Assembly: GCA_015060885.1 (NCBI GenBank)
Contig: SUXO01000022.1
Span: 1 to 35,075, forward strand
Length of the DNA stretch: 35,075 nt
From: Bacteroidales bacterium
GTDB lineage: Bacteria; Bacteroidota; Bacteroidia; Bacteroidales; Bacteroidaceae
Reading direction: 5' to 3'
The notes under the pieces are model-generated. The model saw only the letters and a program-made list of their open reading frames with translations. It searched no databases and was not told where the DNA came from. Position numbers and translations under genes: made by a program. Shown one piece after another: positions 23,111 through 31,904 of this stretch (position 1 is its first letter; each line of letters starts with the position of its first letter).

Positions 23111-25504
23111 TTATAGTTCAATTAGAATCTTGCCGTTTATCTGTCGGCCGGTGAGGTAGTTGGGCACGGCATATTGGTGGTTCTCTATGTCGCTTATCCA
23201 GTAGTAGGAGTTCACGTTGTTTATGTCGAGAATATTGAATGCATCGACCCCCAGCCATATATTCTTTATGTATCGGCGCACGCCGGAGCGGTAACGGCCC
23301 TCTTCGTTGTCGAGCAGGCGGTAGGACATTCCTATGTCCACGCGTTTGTAGGCAGGCGCAGTGAACACCTGGCCTTCGCGGCCTTTATGCGGGGGGCCGA
23401 AGGGGAGACCGTCGGCATATACTCCGCGCAAGGTCATCTTCCATTTGTCGGTGCCGGGGAAGTAGTCGGTGAAATGGAGCGAGAAATTGAACTTCTGGTT
23501 TGTGGGGCGGGGTATCTTCTTGCCTCCGTTTATGCTCTCCTTCGTGTCCATTACCGAGAATGTTATCCAGGAGTCGGTCCCTTTGACGAACTCGCCGAAC
23601 AGTTTGAAATCGACTCCCATAGCGTGCCCCTTGGCGCAGTTCTCGCCATAATATACAATGCGCACGTTATCGACATTATAGGGTATAATATCATCGAGTT
23701 TCTTGTAGTAGGCCTCGGCTGTGAACTTGAAGGGGCGGTCCATCATTGTAAAATAGTAATCGCAGCCAAGAACCAGTTGTATCGAGCGTTGCGATTTGAT
23801 ATCCTTATTGAGAACCACTTCGGTTATGCCGTCGATGCTCACCGTGTCGCGCATCTCCTTGTAGAAGGGTGCCTGGTAGTATATGCCGGTAGCTATGCGC
23901 AGGGTGAGGTCCTTGTTGAACTCCGGGATGAGGCCCAGAGAGAAGCGGGGCGAAACAAGCAGCTCCTTGTTCCAGTCCCAGTAGGAGATGCGCACGCCGC
24001 CGTTGAGCGAGAAGACACCGAGCGAACTTTTGAATTTGTATGTGTCCTGCACGAATGCCGCGTAACGTGTGCTGCTCTCGCTGTTGCGTGAGCGCAAGCT
24101 GTAAATGGGGCGCATGAATTTGCCGTGCGGTATGTTGTAGCCGGCCGAATCGCGCACCTGCCATTCACGCTGGTTGTCGCTGAACTTTTCACGTTTCAGT
24201 TCGGCACCCCAGCGCAGGTCGTGTGAGCGCAGGAAGTGTGAGCCTTTGAGGGCGAGTGTCTGCACGTCGGCTTCGAGGTAGTTGCGCCCGTGTTCTTGGT
24301 AACGGCCCACGCCGTAGTTCTCGCTTGTGTATATGTCGTTAATCCAATACTCGCTGCTTATGTCGAATGTCTCCTCCTCTTCGGTCCTGAATGCCGATGC
24401 TTGCAGGGTGAATGTATTGTATTCGTTGGGGGTGAAATTGAGCGCGGCGGCTCCGAACATTGTGGTGAAGAGGTCGCTTTCCCAACCGTCGAAATAGACC
24501 TTGAAGTCTTTTGCGTCCTGCAAGGTTCCGAATGTTGTGTTGCGGTCTTCGGGCGTGAACTTGTAGTCGTTGCGCGATATGTTTCCAATGAAACTCAAAC
24601 TCCATTTGTTGGTGATGCGCCAGTCGAAATAGGTCTGGTAGTCAATGAATTTGGGCTCGTATTCGCCTTTTGTGTCGAGCGTTCCAAGCAGGTATTTGTT
24701 GCTCTTGTAACGTACCGAATTGGCGAAACTGAATCTGTTGTTGCCCACACCCACGTATGCGCTGCTGCCCAAAAGGCCCGCCGAAATAATGCTCTCGAAC
24801 TCACGTGGCTTGCGGTAGGTGATGTCGAGCACCGATGACATCTTGTCGCCATACTTTGCCTCGAATCCTCCGGTGGAGAAGGCTATGGTTTCAACCATGT
24901 CCGGGTTGAGGAAACTCAATCCCTCCTGCTGCCCTGCGCGAATGAGCAACGGACGGTATATCTCTATTCCGTTTACATAAACGCTGTTTTCGTCGAAGTT
25001 ACCGCCGCGTACGTTGTACTGCGACGATAGCTCGTTGTGCGAACTAACACCGGCCTGTGTCGATATGATATCTTCGACTGCATTGCCGCTGGCACTTGCG
25101 TGCAGACGCATATTCTTGGGCACGTTTATCTTTTGTGTACTGCCCATCTGTTTCTCTTCGTCGGTTATCTCAATCCCTTCGAGTGAGTATCCGGTCGATG
25201 GCAATGTGATGTTCAGTGTTATTGTGTCGGTGGGGTTGTGAAAGGTGCGCTTGCGTGTCTGGTGTCCCATAAGAGAGAATACCACAACCATTGTGTCGCG
25301 GCTCTCGCAGGTGAGGCTGTAATTTCCTTTAAGGTCGGTAAGCGTGCCTGTGGTGGTGCCTTGCAGGCTCACTGTGGCTATCTCCACCGGTGCTCCTTTC
25401 TCGTTTGTAACCTTTCCTTTGAATGTTACTTGCTGGGCTGTGGCTGTAACCAGCGGCAGTAGCAGCAACAGCAGTGCTATGTATCTCTTTATCTGTTTTG
25501 TCAT
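23111..25504 (-). CDS. TonB-dependent receptor with carboxypeptidase-regulatory-like domain
   Basis: A 797-residue outer-membrane receptor. The signal peptide runs to about residue 24 (ALLLLLLPLVTATAQ). A CarboxypepD-regulatory-like beta-sandwich follows (VTFKGKVTNEKGAPVEIATV, about 26-112). A plug domain comes next (VEDIISTQAGVSSHNELSSQYNVRGGNFDENSVYVNGIEIY, about 142-182, quoted in part), and a 22-strand-type barrel runs from about 240 to the C-terminus. The C-terminal residue is Leu after ILIE, not the usual Phe. There is no SusD-like gene beside it and the length is short for SusC, so it is not a typical polysaccharide-utilisation pair. The substrate is unknown; no ligand-specific motif is visible. 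A GNAT/FemAB-like gene lies 44 bases upstream on the same strand. Confidence 0.9.
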   Translation of the reverse strand: MTKQIKRYIALLLLLLPLVTATAQQVTFKGKVTNEKGAPVEIATVSLQGTTTGTLTDLKGNYSLTCESRDTMVVVFSLMGHQTRKRTFHNPTDTITLNITLPSTGYSLEGIEITDEEKQMGSTQKINVPKNMRLHASASGNAVEDIISTQAGVSSHNELSSQYNVRGGNFDENSVYVNGIEIYRPLLIRAGQQEGLSFLNPDMVETIAFSTGGFEAKYGDKMSSVLDITYRKPREFESIISAGLLGSSAYVGVGNNRFSFANSVRYKSNKYLLGTLDTKGEYEPKFIDYQTYFDWRITNKWSLSFIGNISRNDYKFTPEDRNTTFGTLQDAKDFKVYFDGWESDLFTTMFGAAALNFTPNEYNTFTLQASAFRTEEEETFDISSEYWINDIYTSENYGVGRYQEHGRNYLEADVQTLALKGSHFLRSHDLRWGAELKREKFSDNQREWQVRDSAGYNIPHGKFMRPIYSLRSRNSESSTRYAAFVQDTYKFKSSLGVFSLNGGVRISYWDWNKELLVSPRFSLGLIPEFNKDLTLRIATGIYYQAPFYKEMRDTVSIDGITEVVLNKDIKSQRSIQLVLGCDYYFTMMDRPFKFTAEAYYKKLDDIIPYNVDNVRIVYYGENCAKGHAMGVDFKLFGEFVKGTDSWITFSVMDTKESINGGKKIPRPTNQKFNFSLHFTDYFPGTDKWKMTLRGVYADGLPFGPPHKGREGQVFTAPAYKRVDIGMSYRLLDNEEGRYRSGVRRYIKNIWLGVDAFNILDINNVNSYYWISDIENHQYAVPNYLTGRQINGKILIEL

Positions 25505-25548
25505 TGGTGTTCGGGTAGTGTTCTTCTTTACTTAACGTGAAAATATGC

Positions 25549-26535
25549 TTAAACGTATATCGCGCGTAAAATTTTATTAAATATATTCCACTTGAAACGA
25601 TACCAGCGCAAGGTGCTCACCTGTTTGCCTCCGAAATTGAGCAGGAAATTCTTGTAGCTCGAACGTATGCCGGCAAGGGTGCGCGATTCTAGGAACTCTA
25701 TATGCGGGTAGCCGTTGCGGTGGGCACTCTCAATGGCTGCCCACACGGCCATTATGCCGGGGTAACAGGTGGGGTGGCTCTTGCGCAGTCCGCAACTGAA
25801 TGCGAGGTTTGCGCGCTCCTTGTCGTACGTGACAATGGAACTGCCTATTATCTTGCCTTTGTACTCCACGACGAATAGCTGTGTCTCGCTACGCGGCTTG
25901 CCGTCGGGGTGGGTTAGCAGCTGTTTCAATATGCGTGTGTCGGGGAAGGGGCGGCGCACCTTGCTTATGTAGTAGTTGTGCAGCAGGTGCAGGGCTTGCT
26001 CAATCTCGGCAGGGGAGGTGGCAATGCGGTAACTCACACCGCGCTCCTTTGCCTTGCGTATGTGGCTACGGTATTTGCGCGACAGACGCTCTTCGGGTGC
26101 CTTGCTGTGCAGGGATATGTAAATGCGGTGGTCGCGCACGGGTATGAAATTGCGCCTGCTTAATGTGGCGTATGCGAAACGAGGGTCCTCTATGGTCTTT
26201 ATTTCAATGTAGCTGTGCAAGCTGTCGGCAATGTCTAACAGCTTGTCGAGGAACATCGTGTATATCTCCTCGCGCTCGGAGCACCCCTCGCGGTAGACTC
26301 CTTCACCGTAAATGGTGTATCGGTTGCCTATTATGGGCAAAAACGGAAAGAGCGGTTTCCGTTTTATAATAATAAGGTGGGCTGCCTCTTTTTGGTTGTC
26401 ATCATAGGCAACGAGCATATAGGGCTGTGAACGCTTGCTCTTTTCGAGCGTGCGGAACATAAGTGCCGAGTGTTGTATGTTGCCGGGCAGCAACTGCGGC
26501 AGTTCTTCTCCTTTCGTATATATTTCTATATGCAT
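25549..26535 (-). CDS. GNAT/FemAB-like acyltransferase
   Basis: A protein of 328 residues (332 if the first in-frame ATG at 26547 is used) with the double-GNAT fold of FemAB-type proteins. The second domain shows SRKYRSHIRKAKERGVSYRI (about 150-170), a core QLFVVEYKGKIIGSSIVTYD strand pair (about 220-240) and GIMAVWAAIESAHRNGYPHIEF (about 262-283), matching the Acetyltransf_6 pattern. FemAB relatives transfer amino acids or acyl groups to cell-envelope precursors; the substrate here is unknown. The later start at 26535 is preferred because a TAACTTTA -7-like element (plus 26558-26565) would start transcription about at the first ATG. It shares a strand with the TonB receptor gene 44 bases downstream and is divergent from tsaD. 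Confidence 0.75.
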   Translation of the reverse strand: MHIEIYTKGEELPQLLPGNIQHSALMFRTLEKSKRSQPYMLVAYDDNQKEAAHLIIIKRKPLFPFLPIIGNRYTIYGEGVYREGCSEREEIYTMFLDKLLDIADSLHSYIEIKTIEDPRFAYATLSRRNFIPVRDHRIYISLHSKAPEERLSRKYRSHIRKAKERGVSYRIATSPAEIEQALHLLHNYYISKVRRPFPDTRILKQLLTHPDGKPRSETQLFVVEYKGKIIGSSIVTYDKERANLAFSCGLRKSHPTCYPGIMAVWAAIESAHRNGYPHIEFLESRTLAGIRSSYKNFLLNFGGKQVSTLRWYRFKWNIFNKILRAIYV

Positions 26536-26557
26536 ATAGTAAGCCAAGTTTCCAGGG

Positions 26558-26594
26558 TAAAGTTAGTGAAAAATGAAATAATATCGTATCTTCG
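26558..26594. promoter_or_regulatory. Back-to-back promoters for the GNAT gene (-) and tsaD (+)
   Basis: On the minus strand TAACTTTA (plus 26558-26565) is one base off the -7 consensus. On the plus strand TATCTTCG (26587-26594) serves tsaD, with TTAG at 26563-26566 as a weak -33 element and a 20-base spacer. The predicted tsaD leader is about 33 nt. Confidence 0.4.
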
Positions 26595-26633
26595 CGTTGA
26601 ATTTTTGGTCGCAAGGCCTCTTAATCGAATATT

Positions 26634-27656
26634 ATGGAAGATGTATATATATTGGCTATCGAGTCGTCGTGCGACGATACTTCGGCAGCGGTGATGCGTG
26701 GCGACACCGTGCTCTCCAATGTTACGGCAGGGCAGGCTGTGCACGAACAGTATGGCGGCGTGGTGCCCGAACTTGCATCGCGTGCCCACGAACAGAACAT
26801 TGTGCCTGTGGTCGATGCTGCCCTCAAACGCGCCGGTGTGGGCAAGGAAAAGCTCAATGCCATAGCCTTTACCCGTGGGCCCGGTCTTATGGGCTCGTTG
26901 CTTGTGGGTGTCTCTTTTGCAAAGGGGTTGGCAGCCTCGCTGGGAATACCGATGATTGAGGTAAACCACTTGCAGGGGCACATCCTGGCCCATTTCATAA
27001 AAGAGGATGGTGTGGAGCATCGCGCTCCCGAATTCCCGTTCCTCTGTCTTATGGTGAGTGGCGGCAACTCGCAGATAGTAAAGGTGAACAGCTATAAGGA
27101 TATGGAAATCGTGGGGCAGACAATAGACGATGCTGCCGGCGAGGCTATGGACAAGTGTGCAAAAGTTATGGGGCTCGGCTATCCCGGTGGCCCCATAATA
27201 GACAAGTTGGCGCGTAACGGCAATCCCAAGGCGTACAGTTTCAGCAAGCCGCATATTCCGGGTTTCGATTATAGTTTCAGCGGGCTGAAAACCTCGTTCC
27301 TCTATACTCTGCGCAAGCTGGTTGCCGAGGATGAGAACTATGTCGAGGCTCATAAAGAGGACATTGCTGCCTCGTTCGAAGCAACAGTGGTGGAAATACT
27401 TATGGATAAGCTCTATAAGGCATCGAAGGCGTTGGGTATCAAACGCATTGCTTTGTCGGGCGGCGTGTCGGCCAACACGGCTCTGCGCGAGGCTTACAAG
27501 GCTTATGCAAAGCGTTACGGCTGGGAGATATTTATACCGAAATTCGGCTTTACAACCGACAATGCGGCAATGATAGGTGTAGCGGGCTATTACAAATTCC
27601 TGGAAAAGGATTTCTGCCCGATGGATGCACCGGCATTCTCCCGCACAACTATATGA
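26634..27656 (+). CDS. tsaD: tRNA N6-threonylcarbamoyladenosine transferase subunit
   Basis: TsaD (Kae1/YgjD) transfers the threonylcarbamoyl group to A37 of tRNAs reading ANN codons, acting with TsaB and TsaE. The 340-residue ASKHA-fold protein has [15 protein letters not shown] at the start, [16 protein letters not shown] (41-56), the metal site NHLQGH with His112 and His116, [11 protein letters not shown] (82-92), [12 protein letters not shown] near 275, and [13 protein letters not shown] near the end with the conserved Asp. Length is normal. Its stop codon overlaps the start of pncC (ATGA, 27653-27656), which implies coupled translation. Confidence 0.97.
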   Translation: MEDVYILAIESSCDDTSAAVMRGDTVLSNVTAGQAVHEQYGGVVPELASRAHEQNIVPVVDAALKRAGVGKEKLNAIAFTRGPGLMGSLLVGVSFAKGLAASLGIPMIEVNHLQGHILAHFIKEDGVEHRAPEFPFLCLMVSGGNSQIVKVNSYKDMEIVGQTIDDAAGEAMDKCAKVMGLGYPGGPIIDKLARNGNPKAYSFSKPHIPGFDYSFSGLKTSFLYTLRKLVAEDENYVEAHKEDIAASFEATVVEILMDKLYKASKALGIKRIALSGGVSANTALREAYKAYAKRYGWEIFIPKFGFTTDNAAMIGVAGYYKFLEKDFCPMDAPAFSRTTI

Positions 27657-28150
27657 TAATGGAAGGTGGGGTAAAAATAACAGCCACAGCTCTTGTGGAA
27701 AAGCTGGTTGAACGTGGCTATACTCTGGCTACGGCCGAGAGCTGCACGGGTGGTGCCATTGCGGCAGCAATAACAGGTGTCGCGGGCTGTTCGGCCGTGT
27801 TCAAGGGCTCTGTGGTTGCCTATTGCAACGAAGTTAAAGCAACGGTGCTGGGCGTGAAAAACGAAACCCTTGCTGCTTATGGTGCGGTGAGCGAGGCGAC
27901 CGTGCGTGAAATGGTTCTTGGCGTACAGTCTTTGCTGAAAACCGATTGTGCCATAGCTACATCGGGCATTGCAGGTCCCGGTGGCGGTTCTCCCGAAAAA
28001 CCTGTGGGCACAGTGTGGATGGCAGTGGCTGTGGGCGGCAATGTCCATACCCGTCTGTTACAGGCCTGCGACAAGGGACGTGAGGCCAATATTGAACACG
28101 CGGTGTCGGCTGCGCTTATGTTTTTGGCAAGTTGCCTGGACGTTGACTAA
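27653..28150 (+). CDS. pncC: Nicotinamide-nucleotide amidohydrolase (CinA C-terminal family)
   Basis: A 165-residue stand-alone CinA_C domain. PncC deamidates nicotinamide mononucleotide to nicotinic acid mononucleotide in NAD recycling. Motifs: [19 protein letters not shown] (catalytic Ser segment, about 23-41), [33 protein letters not shown] and [21 protein letters not shown]. The N-terminal MoaB-like COG1058 domain of full-length CinA is absent. The start at 27653 overlaps the tsaD stop by 4 bases; Met3 at 27659 is an alternative. The operon with tsaD ends before the rpmB promoter at 28185. Confidence 0.92.
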   Translation: MIMEGGVKITATALVEKLVERGYTLATAESCTGGAIAAAITGVAGCSAVFKGSVVAYCNEVKATVLGVKNETLAAYGAVSEATVREMVLGVQSLLKTDCAIATSGIAGPGGGSPEKPVGTVWMAVAVGGNVHTRLLQACDKGREANIEHAVSAALMFLASCLDVD

Positions 28151-28184
28151 AATGTGCAATCTTTATAAAATAATTGCGTTTTTG

Positions 28185-28216
28185 TTTGCACGATTATTTA
28201 AAATTCCATATCTTTG
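28185..28216 (+). promoter_or_regulatory. Promoter of rpmB-rpmG-DUF4295
   Basis: TTTG (28185-28188), 20 bases, then TATCTTTG (28209-28216), an exact consensus. The start near 28223 leaves a leader of about 44 nt. Confidence 0.8.
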
Positions 28217-28266
28217 CACTCTGTTTTGAGTAAGTATCAAAAGAATAAACAAAAAAATATATAGAG

Positions 28267-28527
28267 ATGTCTAAAATTTGTCAAATCACCGGTAAGAAAG
28301 CTATGGTGGGTAACAATGTTTCACACTCAAAGAGAAGAACAAAGCGTCTTTTCAATGTGAACTTGTTTACAAAGAAGTTCTTCTATGTTGAAGAAGATTG
28401 TTGGATTCAGTTGCGCGTGAGTGCAGCGGGGTTGAAAACTATTAACCGAGTAGGTCTCGATGCAGCTCTCAAAGAGGCTGTGAAGAAGGGCCACGTTGCT
28501 TGGGAGGAAATTAAAGTACTCGATTAA
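28267..28527 (+). CDS. rpmB: 50S ribosomal protein L28 (bL28)
   Basis: An 86-residue protein with the L28 pattern [21 protein letters not shown], then [18 protein letters not shown] and the C-terminal [17 protein letters not shown]. The zinc-ribbon cysteine pairs of the C+ form are absent, so it is a zinc-independent form. It is first in an operon with L33 and DUF4295, 17 bases before rpmG. Confidence 0.97.
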   Translation: MSKICQITGKKAMVGNNVSHSKRRTKRLFNVNLFTKKFFYVEEDCWIQLRVSAAGLKTINRVGLDAALKEAVKKGHVAWEEIKVLD

Positions 28528-28530
28528 TTA

Positions 28531-28537
28531 AAGGAGG
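28531..28537 (+). promoter_or_regulatory. Strong Shine-Dalgarno ahead of rpmG
   Basis: AAGGAGG lies 7 bases before the rpmG ATG at 28545, just after the rpmB stop. A consensus site at ideal spacing is unusual for Bacteroidetes, where initiation mostly lacks one. Confidence 0.6.
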
Positions 28538-28544
28538 AAAAAGT

Positions 28545-28733
28545 ATGGCTAAGAAGGTTAAAGGAAACCGCGTTCAGGTAATTCTTGAATGCACAGAGCA
28601 GAAGACAAGTGGTGTTCCCGGTATGTCTCGTTATATTACAACAAAGAACCGCAAGAACACAACAGAGCGTTTGGAGTTGAAGAAATACAACCCCTATTTG
28701 AAGAAAGTTACCATTCACAAAGAAATTAAGTAA
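28545..28733 (+). CDS. rpmG: 50S ribosomal protein L33 (bL33)
   Basis: A 62-residue basic protein with the L33 pattern: [16 protein letters not shown], then [28 protein letters not shown] near the middle and KEIK at the end. Only one cysteine is present (in the LECTE segment), so it is the zinc-free C- form. It lies between rpmB and the DUF4295 gene, 6 bases before the latter. Confidence 0.97.
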   Translation: MAKKVKGNRVQVILECTEQKTSGVPGMSRYITTKNRKNTTERLELKKYNPYLKKVTIHKEIK

Positions 28734-28739
28734 TAAGAG

Positions 28740-28892
28740 ATGGCAAAGAAAGCAGTTGCAACTCTCCAGACTGGTGATAAGGAGAAATTCGTAAAAGTTG
28801 TAAAGTTGGTTAAATCACCCAAGACCGGCGCTTATATGTTTGCAGAGGAGATGCTTCCCCAGACAGATGCCGATGCGTCATTGAAGAAGTAA
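28740..28892 (+). CDS. DUF4295 ribosome-associated small protein
   Basis: A 50-residue basic protein beginning MAKKAVATLQTGDKEKFVKV and ending DADASLKK, with ATG at 28740 and TAA at 28890-28892. It lies 6 bases after rpmG, the conserved position of the Bacteroidetes-specific DUF4295 family next to L28 and L33. I recall that structures of a Flavobacterium ribosome showed this family as an extra large-subunit protein, named bL38; that should be confirmed. It is followed by an 18-base terminator stem at 28915-28957. Confidence 0.88.
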   Translation: MAKKAVATLQTGDKEKFVKVVKLVKSPKTGAYMFAEEMLPQTDADASLKK

Positions 28893-28914
28893 TTTTTGCC
28901 CCACGGCTTAAAAT

Positions 28915-28957
28915 AACACAAAACGAGCAACCCATTAAAGGTTGCTCGTTTTGTGTT
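28915..28957 (+). terminator. Terminator of the rpmB-rpmG-DUF4295 operon
   Basis: An 18-base perfect stem (28915-28932 with 28940-28957, loop of 7) with an A-rich left arm and T-rich right arm, 22 bases after the DUF4295 stop. The T-rich end of its right arm also supplies the -33 TTTG (28956-28959) of the following surE promoter. Confidence 0.8.
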
Positions 28958-28986
28958 TGTCGTATTCCGGCTTTTTTGTATCTTCG
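28956..28986 (+). promoter_or_regulatory. Promoter of surE-lpxB
   Basis: TTTG (28956-28959), 19 bases, then TATCTTCG (28979-28986), one base off consensus. It abuts and slightly overlaps the upstream terminator stem. The leader is about 70 nt. Confidence 0.6.
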
Positions 28987-29063
28987 CAAGTGATATGGGA
29001 AACTGTTTGAATTTCTTATAAAATACATCAAAGCTGAATGGAATTTTAAACAGCCTCTAAATA

Positions 29064-29834
29064 ATGGAATTTACTATGAAACGTCCTTTAATTCTTGTTT
29101 CGAACGATGATGGCTACAAGGCCAAAGGCATAAACTGCCTTGTACGTGTGTTGATGGAGTTTGGTGATGTTGTTGTGGTGGCCCCTCATACAGGCCGTTC
29201 GGGCAAGGGGTGTGCAATAACAAGTGAAGTCCCCGTGAAGGTGTGGAAGGTGGCCGAAGAGCCGGGTATGCAGATGTATGCCTGTACAGGAACACCTTGC
29301 GATTGTGTAAAGATTGCCTGCCACAGCGTGGTAGAACGTTCTCCCGCCCTTATTGTAGGCGGTATAAACCACGGTGACAACTCGGCTGTCAACGCTCACT
29401 ATTCGGGTACAATGGGTGTGGTGCTCGAAGGGTGTATGAAAGGAATTCCTTCCATTGCCTTTTCATTGTGTTCCCACGACGAGGATGCCGATTTCTCCCC
29501 CACATATCCCTATATACGCTCCATTGTGGCACAGGTGCTGCAACGCGGTCTTCCAAAGGGCAGTTGCCTCAATGTGAACTTCCCCGACAGCCCTTCCTAT
29601 GCCGGTGTAAAGGTGTGCCGTCAGGCTATTGGCAGTTGGGTGAACGAGTGGGAGGCACACACGCATCCGCGAGGAGGGGAGTGGTGGTGGCTCACCGGTG
29701 AGTTCGTAATTGAAGATAATGACGAGAATGCCGACCGTGTGGCTCTCAACAACAATTATGTTGCCATCACACCCACAAAGATAGATTTTACCGACTATGC
29801 GCTGCTTGCCGATATGCAGCAGTGGGAGTTTTGA
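29064..29834 (+). CDS. surE: 5'-nucleotidase SurE
   Basis: SurE is a metal-dependent nucleoside monophosphate phosphatase. The 256-residue protein has the signature LILVSNDDGYKAKGI, with Asn14, Asp15 and Asp16 in the metal site, VVVVAPHTGRSGKGCAIT (about 33-50) and ALIVGGINHGDNSAVNAHYSGTMG (about 94-117), all family-typical. The first in-frame ATG (29064) gives MEFTMKRPLIL; Met5 at 29076 (MKRPLIL) is an equally likely start. It is followed by lpxB 28 bases downstream, probably in the same transcript. Confidence 0.93.
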   Translation: MEFTMKRPLILVSNDDGYKAKGINCLVRVLMEFGDVVVVAPHTGRSGKGCAITSEVPVKVWKVAEEPGMQMYACTGTPCDCVKIACHSVVERSPALIVGGINHGDNSAVNAHYSGTMGVVLEGCMKGIPSIAFSLCSHDEDADFSPTYPYIRSIVAQVLQRGLPKGSCLNVNFPDSPSYAGVKVCRQAIGSWVNEWEAHTHPRGGEWWWLTGEFVIEDNDENADRVALNNNYVAITPTKIDFTDYALLADMQQWEF

Positions 29835-29862
29835 GCAGTTTTTTACGTAAATTGTAAGTAGA

Positions 29863-30996
29863 ATGAAATATTATCTCATAGCAGGTGAGGCTTCGGGCGA
29901 CCTGCACGCATCGAACCTGATGAAGGCTCTTAAAGAGGCCGACCCGGCAGCGGAGTTCCGCTTTTTCGGTGGTGACCTTATGTCGCAGGTGGGCGGTACC
30001 TGTGTGAAGCATTACCGCGACCACGCTTTTATGGGCTTTGTACCGGTGTTGCTTAATCTGCGTACAATATTTGCCAATATGGCAATGTGCAAGGTCGATG
30101 TGAAAGGGTGGAAGCCCGATGCGCTTATACTTGTCGACTATCCCGGCTTCAACCTCTCGATAGCCCGTGATATACACGCTACAACCGATATTCCCGTTTA
30201 CTATTACATAGCACCCAAGGTGTGGGCATCGCGCGAGGGCCGAATAAAGAGTATAAAGCGCGATGTCGATGAGATTTTCTCGATACTTCCATTCGAGGTG
30301 GGGTATTTCAAGAAACATAACTACGAAATAAACTACATCGGTAATCCTTGTGTCGATGCAGTCGATGCTTATCTGCGTGAGAACCCGCGTGACGAGGACC
30401 TTTTCCGTGCCTCCTGTGGCCTGGGCGATGAACCCGTGGTAGCCTTGCTTGCCGGTAGCCGTAAACACGAAATAACAGATAACCTGCCAATGATGCTCGA
30501 AGCAGTGAAGCGTTTTTCCGGATATACACCGGTGATTGCAGGTGCTCCCGGCATTGAGAAGGAGTTTTATGAACCATTCCTTGCCGGTGGTGCAAAAATT
30601 ATATTCGGTGAGACTTATCGCCTGCTGGCTCATTCACACGCAGCTCTTGTGACATCGGGCACGGCAACGCTTGAAACGGCTCTTTTCCGCGTTCCCCAGG
30701 TGGTATGTTACAGCACGCCTGTGCCCTGGCTCATATCGAAACTCAAACCATACTTCTTGAAGGTGAAATATATATCTCTTGTAAATCTTATAGCCGATGA
30801 TGAGGTGGTACGCGAACTTGTTGCAGCCGATATGAAGGTTGAAAATATTGTTGCCGAGCTTGGAAAACTGCTGCCTGCAACATCGCCCGAACGTGTGGCT
30901 ATGCTTGCCGGTTACGACCGCGTAATAGATATTCTTGGGGAGCCGGGTGCCTCGCGCCACGCTGCCGAGATGATGGTTCGGCTGTTGAAGGGATGA
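29863..30996 (+). CDS. lpxB: Lipid-A-disaccharide synthase
   Basis: LpxB (GT19) joins UDP-2,3-diacylglucosamine and lipid X to form the lipid A disaccharide at the inner face of the cytoplasmic membrane. The 377-residue protein shows MKYYLIAGEASGDLHASNLM at the start, FRFFGGDLMSQVGG (34-47), FMGFVPVLLNLRTIF (about 58-72), DYPGFNLSIAR, YIAPKVWASREGRIKSIK (about 115-132), LPFEVGYFKKH, LLAGSRKHEI (conserved S-R) and ALVTSGTATLETAL. Length is normal. It ends the surE operon at a 22-base bidirectional hairpin. Together with kdsA it shows the organism makes KDO-containing lipid A. Confidence 0.96.
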   Translation: MKYYLIAGEASGDLHASNLMKALKEADPAAEFRFFGGDLMSQVGGTCVKHYRDHAFMGFVPVLLNLRTIFANMAMCKVDVKGWKPDALILVDYPGFNLSIARDIHATTDIPVYYYIAPKVWASREGRIKSIKRDVDEIFSILPFEVGYFKKHNYEINYIGNPCVDAVDAYLRENPRDEDLFRASCGLGDEPVVALLAGSRKHEITDNLPMMLEAVKRFSGYTPVIAGAPGIEKEFYEPFLAGGAKIIFGETYRLLAHSHAALVTSGTATLETALFRVPQVVCYSTPVPWLISKLKPYFLKVKYISLVNLIADDEVVRELVAADMKVENIVAELGKLLPATSPERVAMLAGYDRVIDILGEPGASRHAAEMMVRLLKG

Positions 30997-31008
30997 ATCG
31001 GTGCCCTG

Positions 31009-31056
31009 TATAACAAGCAAAGGGTTTCCCGCACGGGAAACCCTTTGCTTGTTATA
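31009..31056. terminator. 22-base perfect hairpin between convergent lpxB and cdsA
   Basis: 31009-31030 pairs perfectly with 31035-31056 (loop GCAC). It starts 12 bases after the lpxB stop and ends 14 bases before the cdsA stop, so it can end both convergent transcripts. Confidence 0.75.
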
Positions 31057-31070
31057 TATATGAGCATCTA

Positions 31071-31904
31071 TTATAGAACTCCTATTATACTTAAATATAT
31101 GAGCGCGCTTGGTGCTGCAAGCAGGGTGCTGTCGAAACGGTCGAGTATGCCGCCGTGGCCGGGCAGGATATTGCCCGAATCCTTTATTCCCATCTCGCGT
31201 TTCATACACGACTCGATGAGGTCGCCATATGTTCCTGCAACAGCCACAACTGCTGCCATTCCCATCCACTGCCACAGGTTCAATTGTGTAAAGAAGAGCG
31301 ACATCACGTAGCCGGCAATCATTGCTACCACCACACCGCCGATGGTGCCTTCCCAGGTTTTTTTTGGCGAAACGCGCTCCCACATCTTGTGGCGGCCGAT
31401 GGAGCAGCCCACGAAGAATGCACCGGTGTCGTTGCACCATATAAAAACAAATATTGCAAGTGGCAATGCGTAATTGTATGTGTCACCTGTTGCTCCCACT
31501 GTCGAAAGTATGTTGAGCAAGGCAAAGGGCAATGCCGCGTAGACCTGCGTGAGTACAAAGTAGGCGTAGTTGTCGAGCGAGCTGCCTTCGGTCTTGTAGA
31601 GCTGTCGCACGAATGTGTATACAAGCAGCATAATGTAAGGTACAAAGAGTACGAGGCTGCCCTCCACCCCCAAGTGCGTGGTTGCATAGAGTGCGATGAA
31701 CAGGTAGGCACCGCCAAGCACGGCAAGCAGTGTGCTGAATGTGGTTTTCTTGTACTCGTGTACAAGGTTGCTGAACTCGTTTACAGCGAGCATTGTCACT
31801 AATGTGAACAGTGCTGCAAAAGATGTGTGTCCGTAAAGGATTGCACCCAACAGAGTTACGCCGAATACGGCTCCTGTGAGTATGCGTACAAGCAGTTTAT
31901 TCAT
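31071..31904 (-). CDS. cdsA: Phosphatidate cytidylyltransferase
   Basis: CdsA makes CDP-diacylglycerol, the common precursor of phospholipids. The 277-residue integral membrane protein has about seven hydrophobic helices. The family signature lies near residues 222-249: SCMKREMGIKDSGNILPGHGG followed by ILDRFDS, with the K-D, H-G-G and D-R elements intact. An upstream conserved segment, CNDTGAFFVGCSIGRHKMWERVSPKKTWEG (about 154-183, given here in outline), also fits. The start codon overlaps the ftsH stop by 8 bases, so translation is coupled. It is last in the rsfS-ftsH-cdsA operon. Confidence 0.95.
   Translation of the reverse strand: MNKLLVRILTGAVFGVTLLGAILYGHTSFAALFTLVTMLAVNEFSNLVHEYKKTTFSTLLAVLGGAYLFIALYATTHLGVEGSLVLFVPYIMLLVYTFVRQLYKTEGSSLDNYAYFVLTQVYAALPFALLNILSTVGATGDTYNYALPLAIFVFIWCNDTGAFFVGCSIGRHKMWERVSPKKTWEGTIGGVVVAMIAGYVMSLFFTQLNLWQWMGMAAVVAVAGTYGDLIESCMKREMGIKDSGNILPGHGGILDRFDSTLLAAPSALIYLSIIGVL

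Noticed and set aside
23111-25504. SusC-type receptor of a polysaccharide utilisation locus
   Set aside because: Too short for SusC, no SusD-like lipoprotein beside it, and no glycan-degrading genes adjacent on the same strand.
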